Positions 49,346 through 60,786 of a stretch of DNA of 64,000 nt are shown here, piece after piece; position 1 is the stretch's first letter; the number at the start of each line of letters is the position of its first letter. The notes beneath the pieces were generated by a model that saw only the letters and a list, made by a program, of their open reading frames with translations, ran no database searches and was not told the origin of the DNA. This DNA is from Epiperipatus broadwayi (Eukaryota > Onychophora > Udeonychophora > Euonychophora > Peripatidae): positions 5,706,001-5,770,000 of the forward strand of contig JAQFVV010006274.1 in the NCBI GenBank assembly GCA_028023455.1, written 5' to 3'. The position numbers were made by a program, and so were the translations under genes.

Positions 49346-50758
49346 TGTTTGGAAGAAGTGGTCTGAGTTCTATACCCACACGCAGATATTAGATAATAAT
49401 AATAAAAAATAATATGGGATCATTAAATATTCGGTCATACATGTACGCTCATTTCTACATTCATTCCACAGTTTAATAATATTTTAAAATAGTGCATTAA
49501 CATACACTTAAACATATCAAGAATTAAAATAATACCATCATTTTATGCTAATGTATACGCATTTAAATGGTTTGATCATAATTACTAGATGATGTAAGAC
49601 GCACATATTCGTCTTACAATTTATGTACCTTTTTAAAACAAATGTGGACGAATGACTGACTTAGGAATCCTGCACTTAGCGGATAAATGACTTACACACA
49701 CGCACTACCGAAATATAAATTAGATCTCTAGCATAAATAGATTTTAAAGATGTGATATAATGTAAATATATAAATAGTAAAAAAATATAATATTAAAAAG
49801 GTTGAACAAATTTTAAAACACAAAAAGAAAATAATATTATTAAAAGGTTGAAAAAAGTTTTACCCTCTGGTATCTTGGACTTCATCCGGACTTGGGTCTC
49901 TGAATATGCTATATATCTGTTTATCAGGACGGCAAGGACTTCTTTATTTCACTATGGTGGTTTGGCGATCTTCATTCTCAATATTTGCTGGATGTGGATG
50001 GCTACATTTTAATGGCTTTGGAAGGTGCTAGACAGGTGCACTGAAGCTGACTTCTACCCTATAATCATCTTGTTGGTTGGTGTAGTAAGGGTGTTCATTT
50101 GGCGATATTTAATACAGAGGCAATCAGATGAACACAGTCATTTCTTGGAAATGATTCCATGAAGACTCAGCTCTAGGCTCTCACCATTTAATTTTAGGTC
50201 CATACCCCATAGCTATGGTATTCTGCGTAAGTAACCTCAGCTTTAGTTAAGGGTCATGAAATATTGGCAGAGACTAAAATATACTAGTCAGTCTGCAATT
50301 GTCATGCAAGATATCTTCCAAAACAGCTTAGCTGGTTTTTTCAATTTCTTTAGTTAAAAAGCATAATAAGAATCACAATCTCTTGAAGTCTCTAGAAAGA
50401 CGAATTAAAATAAGAAGCAAAATAGTTTCTTGATGTTGCTCTCCGGGAAAACGAACAAGAATAAGCAGAGAAAAAAATAAATCTTGAAGTCTCTCTGGAA
50501 AAACAAATCGGAACAAGCAGAGAAAGAATAAGAGAGTAATAATCACCCAGCACCGGGTGAACAGTATATATAGCACCTCCATTACATGGTCTATTTGTTT
50601 ATGCTCCTTCGAATCATTGCTCCAAGTTTATATCATGGTGGCTAATTGATTTAAAAATAACTTATATAGGTTCTTTCTTACAAAATGTTATTTTTAATTA
50701 ATTTTACAATATTTTTAATTTAACTTATCTGGGTGACTCAGACCACTAATTGATAACA
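49346..50758. other. Unclassified region with 11-bp inverted ends and retroelement-like leader
   Basis: GTGGTCTGAGT near 49357 and ACTCAGACCAC near 50737 are exact inverted repeats, inside outer TGTT/AACA ends. Within it, 49860-50600 is less AT-rich. On the minus strand a TATA-like CTATATATACTG at about 50564-50577 precedes roughly three degenerate repeats of a GTTC..TTTTCC.GAGAGACTTCAAGA-type leader (50380-50540). This resembles a retroelement promoter and leader. No ORF and no matching target-site duplication were found. Confidence 0.35.
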
Positions 50759-52006
50759 TCAGTTTCAAATTTACATACAAAGAAAAAAAATTATTTTGCT
50801 ATAGATTAAAATTAACAAGATTTTCTATCTCTTTTGGCATCCGATATCTTTGCACTCCTTTGTTAGTAAAAATAAGAGTACAAAGCAGAATGGCTAAAAT
50901 ACATTAGTGCATTTTTATATTTGGTAGCACAATAGCCAATTGATTTTTCTTAATGGATTAATCAAAAATCTGCTAATTAAAAAATATATATATCGATGTG
51001 TTGGAACATCTACAATTACTTTCTAATTATTTTATCTATTTTTTCCTTTAAAACATACTCCAATACATAAACAACTTTTTACAGAAAAAAAATCAAAAAC
51101 TATAATATAAAATTATAAATGTAATACTTTACATTTATTAAAAATAAATAAAATGAATCAAAAATATTGTACGCATATATAATATAACATGCATCCATTT
51201 ACACTTTGAGAAGTTAATATTTTTGCATGTGTGTGTGTGTGGGTAAGAAATATATACACAGACAACTTCATTCATTTTATATAATAGCTAAATAAAATTA
51301 ATGTATATAATTGAGCTGTAGCTGCACTACAGCCACCTTGTGTGAGAGTGACCAGCATAGTATATTGAAATTTTCATCTCACCTACATATTTATTTGTAA
51401 TCCCTTTATCCTTACATTTTCTATATTTTATCTCATAAACCCCATTAATAGAGAAAGGGGTTTAAAAACTATCTTTGTATAAAAATAAATATAATAAAAA
51501 GTGAAAACTAATAATAAAAAATTAAATAATAAGTAGTTTTTATAATAGATAATAGAGGGAGCTGTATATTAATATAACAAAAGGAAATAGTAAGTATGAT
51601 GGGATAGAGAAAATGGTGGAAGGAAGAGAGTAAAAGTAGATAATAAGCTAAGAAATAAAAAATTAAAATACATATAAAAATAATTTTATAAAAATTAAGT
51701 AAATGAAAGAAGCAAGAATAAAATATGGATAAAAAGGAATTAAGGAATGGAATAAGACAATACATAAATATAAAAAAAATAAAAATTTAAGATAATATGT
51801 AGAAATAAGTGAAATGTAAAATAAGATTAAATATATGAATATAGTATCTAACAAAGATCTCATAAATATTACATTGAATTTCTAAAATTATGGCAAAAAT
51901 ATATTATAATAATTAAGAATAAAGTAAATAAGAAAAATAAAGGGTAAAATAGAATTAAAAAGTTAAAAGTTATAGAATAGTAAGTAAGTTTAATCAATAA
52001 AGTGAT

Positions 52007-52507
52007 TGTTGTATTCGTGTTGAGAAATAAACAGCGAGTTTACTAGAGACAATTTACTCCAGAAGTTTTCGATTTCTTTTATTGAAAGTAAAAATAATTA
52101 TAATGGAAAATAATTATAATTAAAAACAAGTTGTGGGATTATTTTTATCAGAATAAAAATAACTAATTAAAGTAAGAACAATAAAACAGATTTGGAAAAC
52201 ACGCGATTAAGTTTTCAGAATGTAGCAGATAAGACTTAACAAAAGAACTCAGAGGGATATATAAACTGCTAGAGGAAAACATCGCGGACTTGTTACAGTT
52301 TTGTTAACAGAAGAAGTTGGATACATAAAGCTGTTAAGAGCTATTTGCGGCACAACGGTTAAGAGTTGTTGCAGACGGATTTCATATATTTTAGCTATAA
52401 TTCTTTGTACTCGTTTATGTTATTGATCGACTTTGTACTCGTTTATGTTATTGATCGGATTGTGTTTTTCTACCCCTCTGAAAAAGCTTAGGGGTGAAGA
52501 TATTACA
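52007..52507. mobile_element. Solo LTR, 501 bp, with 5-bp target-site duplication
   Basis: Starts TGTTGTATTCGTG and ends GAAGATATTACA (TG...CA). It is flanked by identical GTGAT at 52002-52006 and 52508-52512. The homologous PLE copy at 47770-48790 lacks this segment and so serves as an empty site. A TATA-like GATATATAAAC occurs near 52256, and a 27-bp direct duplication (TTTGTACTCGTTTATGTTAT...) lies at 52405-52458. A 5-bp duplication suits Ty3/gypsy or Copia-type elements. No internal region is left, so it arose by LTR-LTR recombination. Confidence 0.85.
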
Positions 52508-52602
52508 GTGATATTAATAATTAAGTTGATAAAATTGTAAGATTATAATAGATATATGTATGAAATACGGTTGTATTGATATAGTGTTTAAATTTTATAG
52601 AT

Positions 52603-52636
52603 CTGACGAAGACTGCTAGGAACAGTCAAGACTGTA
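52603..52636 (+). ncRNA. Degenerate hammerhead-like hairpin at PLE 3' end
   Basis: CTGACGA (52603-52609), then a 5-bp stem GACTG/CAGTC with a 7-nt loop, then AAGAC where a hammerhead needs GAAAC. The inverted copy at 47889-47914 has TGACGA and GAGAC. It has the layout of a hammerhead core but with changed essential bases and no convincing helix I, so it is probably a dead remnant. Confidence 0.4.
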
Positions 52637-52931
52637 GAATAAATAAATATATTTTGCTTTAAAGTATGAAAGTGGAATATTGATATTATATGTTAATTTA
52701 AATGATTAATAAACATAGTATGTTTTATGATATGTATTAATATTTTTTTTATATAATGTGTTTATATGTAGGGAGAGATTTAATATATATTAAGAGTTAA
52801 AATTATAGTGATTTTACAGTAATTTTTATGTTGTTTAATATCCTGAATTAATTCACTTACATTTTTTATTTTATGATTGCATTGTGCAAATACAAATAGC
52901 ACAGTTTTTAAAAAAAGATTTTTCTTATTAG

Positions 52932-53027
52932 GGAATGCTGCTGTTTGTCGACAAGTAAATTCTCCATCAAATTTAAAAGATTTGGAGTGGAACACTCATA
53001 CATGTACATTGGGATTCAATGTTTGTG
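52932..53027 (+). CDS. EML: EML-like exon 7 of window
   Basis: The acceptor is TTCTTATTAG before 52932 and the donor GTGAGT follows 53027. The exon is 96 bp: GG completes Trp, then 31 codons, then one G (phase 1) that joins the next exon to give Gly. It reads NAAVCRQVNSPSNLKDLEWN, then THTCTLGFNVC. 'W.....C.QV.......D.EW.T.TCTLGF.V.G' follows the EML pattern. The linker NSPSNLK is the least conserved part, as expected between blades. Confidence 0.93.
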
Positions 53028-53558
53028 GTGAGTTTCTTGTTCTACTTTTTTTTTGTGAAAATATATTTTGATTTATTTTAAAATAAATTGAAACTTTAAT
53101 TGCAATATGAAAGTTTTTGAACAGAATGTTAATTAAATTGCATGACACTTTTATTATTGAAAGCATAACAGATATTCCACATAGTATTGATTAGTGAAAT
53201 AAAAATTTAATGATCATTAGCAAGTTTGGCAATTGAAGATAGTCTTTTAATTCAGAAGTCAATTGTTTAAGTTATATAATTGCAAATATGTGTTGAAAGT
53301 GTAGTTTAATATTGTAGTTGTATCTCATAAATTATAATTAAGCATCATTTAAAACATTGTAAGCACTTTATTTCTTATAAAAAAAAATTTAATGAGTTTC
53401 GAGTGGCATTATTCTCCATGTTTCTAAATTTCGATATTCAAGAATCTAAAGGTATAAGTTTGACTCCTATGCTAGTATTGTTAGTGGTTGGTATAGCAAT
53501 TCTGATAGGTGCTTGAGTAGATATTTCCAGTAAATATAAATTTTACTTGGCTATATTG

Positions 53559-53559
<1 letters not shown>

Positions 53560-53591
<32 letters not shown>
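53560..53591 (+). repeat. AAT microsatellite
   Basis: About ten uninterrupted TAA/AAT units. Confidence 0.9.
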
Positions 53592-53997
53592 GTCAAATGA
53601 TTTATTGCTTGGGAGTTAATAAGAAATTTGAGCATTGGAAGTGACACAACTGGGCCATGGGTCCATAGAGATTGATGATCTCAAGGGGAACCATATTGGA
53701 ATTTTTATATTCAGTTTAAGTTATAATTTTCATAATATTTTTAAGTTACTATATCTAAATATTATATACTGCCATAAATGTAACAACACAGAATGCAACC
53801 AATCTGAGAGAAGTGGAGTTACTATTAAAAAATAAAACTTACATTCATTTTAAATTTAAACATTTTTGAACTTATTAATTTTATATTTATTTATAAATTA
53901 CAAATTTTGATACCTAAATCTTAAAATTAAACTTCTGACAACAGGATTCTTAGTAATCTAAAAATAAAAAACATTCCCTATTATACTAAAAATATAT

Positions 53998-54153
53998 AAA
54001 TATTGGACATATATAATATTGTGGAAGGAAATTAGGCTTTACACATGCTATAGAATTGGCGTTCACTCCACCCTGTTAATAAATGTTTTATTGGCAAGGG
54101 AGATGCATGTATAAAGACTAATTTCCTTCCACAATATTACATATATTGCCGAT
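53998..54153. repeat. MITE-like fold-back with ~35-bp arms
   Basis: The left arm 54014-54048 (TAATATTGTGGAAGGAAATT...) and right arm 54105-54139 are inverted repeats with only a few mismatches, with weaker pairing continuing outward to about 53998 and 54153. The 56-bp loop carries no ORF. It would form a long hairpin in the EML pre-mRNA. Confidence 0.75.
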
Positions 54154-57100
54154 ATATATAAAATCTATTATTTTTTTCAACAAAGCCAAAAACAAAAAAC
54201 ATTTGAGGACAAATTATTGCATGTGCATTAAAAATAAACATATATAAGTCACATATATATGTATATACTGTACTAATATTTACCATTGTAATTAATTAAT
54301 ATAGTCTAAGAACTGTAAAAGTGTTATTGGCTTTCTTTTCTAATAAAACAAAGTAAATCCACCAGTATTATTGGTCAGATGGCAGGTAATATGATCAAAA
54401 ATGAAATTTAAAAGTCTCTGACAGGTACTACCTAAGAGAAAAAAAAATTGTAGAAAGTATTTAAAAATGTCTGAGCTGAATTAATTGATCAATGCATATC
54501 TAAAATACATGTGTCTGTGTTTTGTTTTTTTTTTAAAGTATAGTTGAATTTTTTTTAATGTACAAACTGAAAACACATGCACATAAAATTGATATTATAG
54601 AAAATGTGCAAAGTAGAATATACTAAATTAAACATAATATTTAAAACAGTTCTACAATAATTATATAATTGAGATTATGTTTAGCTAGAATAGTAAGGCT
54701 AACATTCCATTTAAAAGTATTAAGTGTGTGCATGCAATTTCTGTATGTTTTAAAACTTAGTCAGTTTAAAAATTTATAACTGTAAAACTATTAAATTAAT
54801 TTATTTTATTTGGTATTACAATTCAGTTACAAGATATGTTTTAAAGAAATTTATTAAATAAAATATTTGAGAACTTTAAAGGGATATTATAAATTATTTT
54901 TATTTTAATCACATCCTTGGAATAAACCCAGATGTTATTATCAGCTGCTCTTCAGTATTACCATAGCAACAGAACAGGTTTTTCTCATAAACACTTGAAA
55001 AAGTAAAGAACTTTGGGTAATTTTGATGAATTAAGATATCAACTGACCATAAGCTATAAATACAACTGTAGTCAAAATTCAATCAGTCTTTGTTAAACTA
55101 TAGTGCATCCAAGATTCTATCAAATTAAATTTTAAAATAGCTATTTTGATTGTTTCTTCCATAATAGTAGAATAGACAAATTCACTCTGGGCATTTGGCC
55201 TCGCAGCAAAATGTATCTTTTCCTTAAAATAAATGGATTAACTACAACAACAAGGATTATCACCAAATACTATTTTAAAGAAAATCCAATTTAATGACTT
55301 CAGCCATTAATGGAACTTTGGAAAATCGCTTATGGGATATTCATTGTAATATCAATCAAATCATTTGTCTTTTCTTTAAAAAAAATTGAAAACTTGTTTG
55401 AAAACTATATTGATTACCTTCCTATGGATTAAGGAAAGTTAAAACTTTATACAATAATCAAATCAATGTATAAGTTCGCAGCTTTGGAGAAAAAAAAATG
55501 GAGTTAACTTAATCTATGGATTATTATTTATTTGCTAGATCTTATAAATTATTAAAATGACCTGAACTATAGCAAAATAAATGAAATGTGTTTAAACTAA
55601 AGTATTAGTAATCTACTGTCTTTAAACTAGGCGATAAATGCCAACCATAAGGATATTAATCTTCAAATGTTTTCTAAAGGATTAAACTGCGCATTTTGAA
55701 TAAAACAACATCAGGTCATAGTCTGAAAATATGATAAATGTTATAAATTGATAAGCAAACATTCTTAAATGGATTAATGTGGTAATTATACAATCCGGAA
55801 TAGGAATCCTAAATGTGTATTATGAAATCTTGCAAAATCATTATATTAAGTGTTTTTATGGATTTAAATCTATGAAATAGATTACATTGTGCTTCTGATT
55901 TAATGTTTAGTACTTATATTAAGTTATTGCCAGTAAATTATAAATGTTTGAATATACTGCAAAACTGTAAATACTTCTACAGGAAATTTTAAACCATTCA
56001 TAAAAGTAGGATTACATGTTTGAGGAATTACTCAATAAACTTTATTTATAATTGTTGAATTATTTGGTTTATAGTTATTATTAGTGTAGTAATAAATAAA
56101 TAATAAAGTTCTCAAGATAGTAAGGTACAGGTAACAATCATATATTATTATTAATGACATTGGATATAAGTGTAATATCTGTAATTTACGTTTTGCATTG
56201 AAGACATGTTGCACTTAGTTAAACTAACTTATAAACTTCTGTAATCCTGTTCATGTTTAACTTTATGTTTTATTAATCCTTGAATTAAGCCTCAGGCTAA
56301 ACATTCTGAGTAGATGATTAAATCATCAAGGAATAATTATCTGTATAGTGTTTATGATAGTTGTATCATTTTGTGAATGCTATATTATGCAATAAAAGCA
56401 TTCTTATAGTATCAACAAAATAAATTATATTTTGTTAGTTGAGATATACTCCTAACTAATTATTTAAACTTTATATAAATAAAGCATAACAAGTCATTCT
56501 AGTAAAAGATATGAATATCATAATTAATGAAACTATGTATTTTGTATAGCATTGTTAGGAATACTAAGTAAATAATTTTGTTGCTCTAAAAGTGTTAAAG
56601 AACTAGTGCGCTCTTGTAGAATGAGGTTGTTAATCTATTAATTATTGTTATAAAAATAATTAAAGACATTATAAAACATTTTTATTCTCCTGGAAATAAG
56701 ATTAGGTTTTGACTTAATATTGGTCAACCCTCTCTAGTAGTGTCTTGCAATACTTTAGAATTACACACATAATCGTAACCCTAGATTAGCTTACTTATAA
56801 AGAACAAACTGTAATATTTATTAATATTGTTATAGAATTTTGTTATTAAAGTATATTTATTATTCGCTTATAATTTTGTTTATATACTTGTTATTTATAA
56901 TAAAGCAATTGTTATATTTAAATACATTTGTTTGTCATTATTGAAATCATCTTTTTACATATTGTTGAAATAAAAGATCATACTTCCTAGCTATTAAATT
57001 ATATATTCATTTATTAAAGTTATCTACATCATTTATTATTACTATTGCTATCTTAAATACAAATTAATAGGTTAGAGTGGTATATAATAAAATCCCTTTT

Positions 57101-57249
57101 ACATTCATCATACCTAGAATAATTTAATAAACTTTAAATCTGTGTCTTTGAATTGAATAACTAAGATTGATTTAATTAAGAATTCTGAGAATTAATTAAT
57201 TGAACATTATATTTAATTTAGGAATGGGAGAGAGTTAATTTTATAACCT

Positions 57250-57990
57250 TAATTAATCTTTAGCATGTCCTTTACGAGTTGACTTGCGTCCGCTTGAAGT
57301 CACTGAAATTCCGTCATTTTTAATGCTACGCTTAAGATTTTACTATCATTGGAAAGGTTTTAAAAAGTTCTGTAAGATGCTGCCCTCTCTTGAATTATTT
57401 TACAAGTAAAAAATCAATAAAACTGCGGTAAAGCTCTAACAAAAAAATAAGCTTCATGCTGATTGGCTCTTAGCCATCAAGGACATTCTTATTGGCTGTC
57501 AAGGACAAAGAAAACCGCCTAATCAAAGAAAAACACTACGAAAATGATAAACAAATGTTTTAGACCATTTAAAAGGTATTTTTTGACAAATTATAAATTA
57601 TTTTGATAAAATATGCTAAAAATAAACTAAAAATAAAATTATTTTAGAAAAATATTTAAGATTTTAGTAAAAATATTTAAGATTTTAGCAAAAAAATATT
57701 TACTTTTCCTCAGCATAAAACTGAGAAAGAAATCAATAACGTCAGCAACTCTTTTTAATTGGTCACTAACTTTCATTTTTAAATTTGCTGCTATCGAATC
57801 TTTCTATAATAAATAAATAGAAATTTATTTTTGAAAAAACTTTCCTTCACTTTGATAACCTGACAAATTATTAATATACATTTTACAAACGAAACTAAAG
57901 TGAATATAATATTAAAAGACAAATATATTTTGAGGCTTGAGTGTGATCTTGACCAATTAAAAGTTTACATTTTTACCTCACAAAGGACAT
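57250..57990 (-). repeat. CCAAT-rich dispersed repeat, copy 2 (inverted)
   Basis: Reverse-complement homologue of 35604-36430, with shared blocks such as GCCCTCTCTTGAATTATTTT, CTGATTGGCTCTTAG, TTATTGGCTGTC, AACCGCC..ATCAAAGAAAA and GACCAATTAAAAG. It contains ATTGG motifs near 57461, 57490 and 57759. No ORF seen. Confidence 0.7.
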
Positions 57991-60284
57991 ACTGGTTTGT
58001 ATCAGAATAGTTCTTTATACAATAGATATTATATTAGAATATATGTATTTAAGAATATGTAAGATTATCATATTTTTATAAGAGTATCGTGAAAAATTTA
58101 TTGTTCTTATATTTAAAATATTATTAAAATTCTGGAATATTATTTATTTTATGTGGAAAATAAACATGTTTTTATTTTAATTTACTTTTCATGATGGTGC
58201 AACCAATCTCAACACACAATCCATCTTTTATTCCTACCTAATCTTTGGGTTACAATATATATGAATAAGTACACAGACTGCTAGCATGTTTGTATCTTGC
58301 TTTTTATGATAGCATTTTTTTTTCTCTACTAAAAATTAATTTTAAAATAATACAGGCATGTACAATATAAATTTTCAAGTATAAAAATATTAACTATTTG
58401 CAATTTATATATTGTAACTGGTTGGGTTAGATAGCACACAGCAACCTAGTTGGGTGTGTGCACATATATATATACATAAAGGAAAAGTAAAAATAAACAC
58501 GGACATAAATTTTTATAGATATTTTTCTGCATTCACTGGGAATAATAACTGTAAAGAATTAAATAACTCTGGATTTAAAACAAAATTTTATTATAAATTA
58601 AAACATTTAGAAAGGTTTAAATAAATTAATATTGTATTCTGATTTTGAATTTAGAAACAAGCATGTTTCTGTAATTGTAAAAATTTCTATTATCTATTTT
58701 TGAAATCTATTAAATAATGCTTGTGTAAATCTAAAAGTAACTTTTGATTAAAATTGTTTTTAATCAAGATAAGGATTATATATGCATTATACACGCACAT
58801 ACGCATGCCCAGACTCGCAATACTAAATAGTGACTGCTTGTTGATATTCATTTCAGCACCAAATATCCCTTATTCATATTAGTACAAAATATCTTTCCTA
58901 AATTCTTAAACCTATTCTCATGCAAAGAACTGTCAAACACATGCTATCTATAACAAGTCCAACATTTTTATTCATAAATATTGCGATTAACAAAGACCTT
59001 TCTGTTTAGATATATAAATAAACATTTTTCAGATATTACAGCGCACAATAGTCAATTCCCCTTCCCTTTATATAATGCTAGCTATAATTTTAAATGAATG
59101 CAAACAGATTCTTCTATATATGTTAAATGTAAGTCACACAATTATTAATCTCTAAATAAAGCTTTTTTAATTTTTCCTAAACTTAAAAAAAAATTTTTAC
59201 TTGGAAATAGTTAAGAAACTAAACCTACTATTTATTTCCCCATTATTAGTTTCTTTATGAAAGAAACTAAGGGTTACAATATATTTTCTTAAAAGAAATG
59301 ATAAATTTATAATTTAATTTGATGTGTTAGTTTCTAATGTTTTTTTTTTTTGTTTTGGACTCTATCATATAAAGAATATTTTTTTAATTTGATGATTAGA
59401 ATTTTTTTCTATTGTTGAAATAATATAAATACATTTACATTAACAAAAATTTTAAGAATTTATAAAAATTAAATGTAGCTACTATCAGTCATAGTTATGC
59501 TGATTTATAATAAAATTGTTAAAAAATTTTGAAATCAAAAATTATTCTTAGAAAATAAGCAATCCCCACCCCCCAAAAGAATAAATCAAAAGTAATAAAA
59601 ATAATATCAATATATTATTTCACAAATAAATAATTTAATGTTTTATCAACGATAAATATTGAATTTCTCTCATTGTAGAACATTTTACTTTTTCAAAATA
59701 AATATTACATGTATGTTTTTACCAAATTTAAATTTTAAGTCTTTAAAAACTATTAATTGCTAAGTATATGTGATCAGTATGTGCATTGTATATATTTTTC
59801 TACTTTTTAAATGAAAAGGTATTGTAGCTATATTCTACACTGATTCTACAAAATGTGGAAATGGATCTTGATTATATTTAAAATATTTTAATAAAATTTC
59901 TTAAAAAAAGAAAATTATTAAAATAGAAGTTGGAAATGATAACAATTTGTTTCAGATATATATGCTTGAAATAATAACTACATGGAGTATGATAAGTGTT
60001 TATCAATTTTGAATTGTTTTTCTAGTTTTCAGATTAATTAGCATTAATATATTTATTAAATTATATTAAAATATCCTAAACTTTTATAGACTGGCAGATT
60101 ATTATAAGTATTGTATTATATGTTAGCAATATACTCTTATATCTTATGAGCCTATCATAAGACTTCAGCAGCATACTCTTTTTCTTTCACTACTATTGCT
60201 TCCTAATGTAATTTTACTAACTAATAGTGCTTAATAAATTCCTAGCCTTTGCTGTCCTATCCTATACAGGCAAGTTGGCTTACA

Positions 60285-60515
60285 GTGAAAATATTTATAT
60301 GTTTTGGACGATAAACAGAAGTAAATTAGTTGCTAGAAGAAAGGTGCATTCGATTCTAAAAATCTAGATGCACAGTTCCCTCACTGATGAAAGTCATAAG
60401 ATAGAAACTTGTCTGGAGATATTGGATAGGTTAGCACTAAGGATTGATTAAGCACTATCATTTAGCATCTATTAATTTCTAAAGCTTACATTGGGTGATA
60501 TAGTAGTGCCAAAGA
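60285..60515 (+). repeat. Diverged hammerhead-unit copy upstream of exon 8
   Basis: Matches the second half of unit 3: ATCTAGATGCACAGT, CCTCACTGATGAAAGTCAT, AGAAAC, GTCTGGAGATATTGGAT, then TTAGCACTA... as in the array. It is more diverged than the array copies and ends about 140 bp before exon 8. Confidence 0.7.
60378..60419 (+). ncRNA. Hammerhead-ribozyme-like motif, copy 4 (intron 7, sense)
   Basis: Core CTGATGA 60384-60390, GAAAC 60404-60408, GTC 60411-60413. Helix I has one internal C-A mismatch (CCTCA against TGGAG) and helix II is poorly paired, so activity is doubtful although the core blocks are intact. It lies about 240 nt upstream of exon 8 on the transcribed strand. Confidence 0.45.
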
Positions 60516-60655
60516 AAAAAATATATATCTTAATGGATTTCAAATAATTATATATTGAATATTCAGTTTTAAAATATTTTTATAATTTGTTTACACATTC
60601 TCTCCCTATATATATATACACACATGCATTTATATGCTTATAAATATAATTATAG

Positions 60656-60786
60656 GAGTGTGGCCTGAGAGTGCTGATGGAACTGATATAAATAATTGTG
60701 CAAAAAGTCACAATAACAAACTGGTTGCTACTGGTGATGACTTTGGACAAGTTAAACTTTTCTCCTATCCTTGTAATGTTCCAAAG
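60656..60786 (+). CDS. EML: EML-like exon 8 of window (WD40 blade)
   Basis: The acceptor is AATATAATTATAG before 60656 and the donor GTAATT follows 60786. The exon is 131 bp: GA completes Gly, then 43 codons, phase 0 at the end. It reads VWPESADGTDINNCAKSHNN, then KLVATGDDFGQVKLFSYPCN and VPK. 'GVWPE..DGTDIN...RSH...L..GDDFG.V.LFSYPC' is a hallmark of EML1-type proteins. The next exon, expected to begin near an 'H..HSSHVTNV' blade, is beyond the window. Confidence 0.95.

Larger units (their letters stand above)
51430..52700 (+). pseudogene. Penelope-like element 3' end, copy B (plus), split by a solo LTR
   Basis: Inverted homologue of 47770-48600. Shared blocks include GAGAAAGGGGTTTAAAAACTATC, the GATAATAGAGGGAGCTGTATA block, and at the 3' end CTGACGAAGACTGCTAGGAA followed by CAGTC and AATAAATAAAT. 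Homology is interrupted from 52007 to 52507 by the solo LTR and then resumes. No coding frame remains. Confidence 0.68.
37043..52931 (+). other. EML intron 6 (15.9 kb)
   Basis: Runs from donor GTATGT to acceptor TTCTTATTAG. It contains the 72-bp satellite (40567-40955), a tRNA-like SINE head (43225-43300), inverted PLE 3' ends (47770-48790 and 51430-52700), a possible retroelement promoter region (50340-50600) and a solo LTR (52007-52507). The interval 37060-40540 is AT-rich, with a slightly less AT-rich start (37190-37300) and low-complexity GAATAA/GATGA-type sequence at 37540-37840; I recognise no gene. Nothing is recognised in 41000-43200, 43330-47760 or 48860-49850 beyond short homopolymers and dinucleotide runs. 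Confidence 0.8.
53028..60655 (+). other. EML intron 7 (7.6 kb)
   Basis: Runs from donor GTGAGT to acceptor AATTATAG. It contains an AAT microsatellite (53560-53591), a fold-back MITE-like element (53998-54153), the second CCAAT-rich repeat (57250-57990) and a diverged hammerhead unit (60285-60515). The intervals 54160-57240 and 58000-60280 are AT-rich with nothing recognised. Confidence 0.8.

Noticed and set aside
49346-50758. Whole 1.4-kb region as an LTR (TGTT...AACA)
   Set aside because: The 5-bp flanks AAAAA and TCAGT differ. Only the 11-bp inverted match supports it, so it was kept as an unclassified region.
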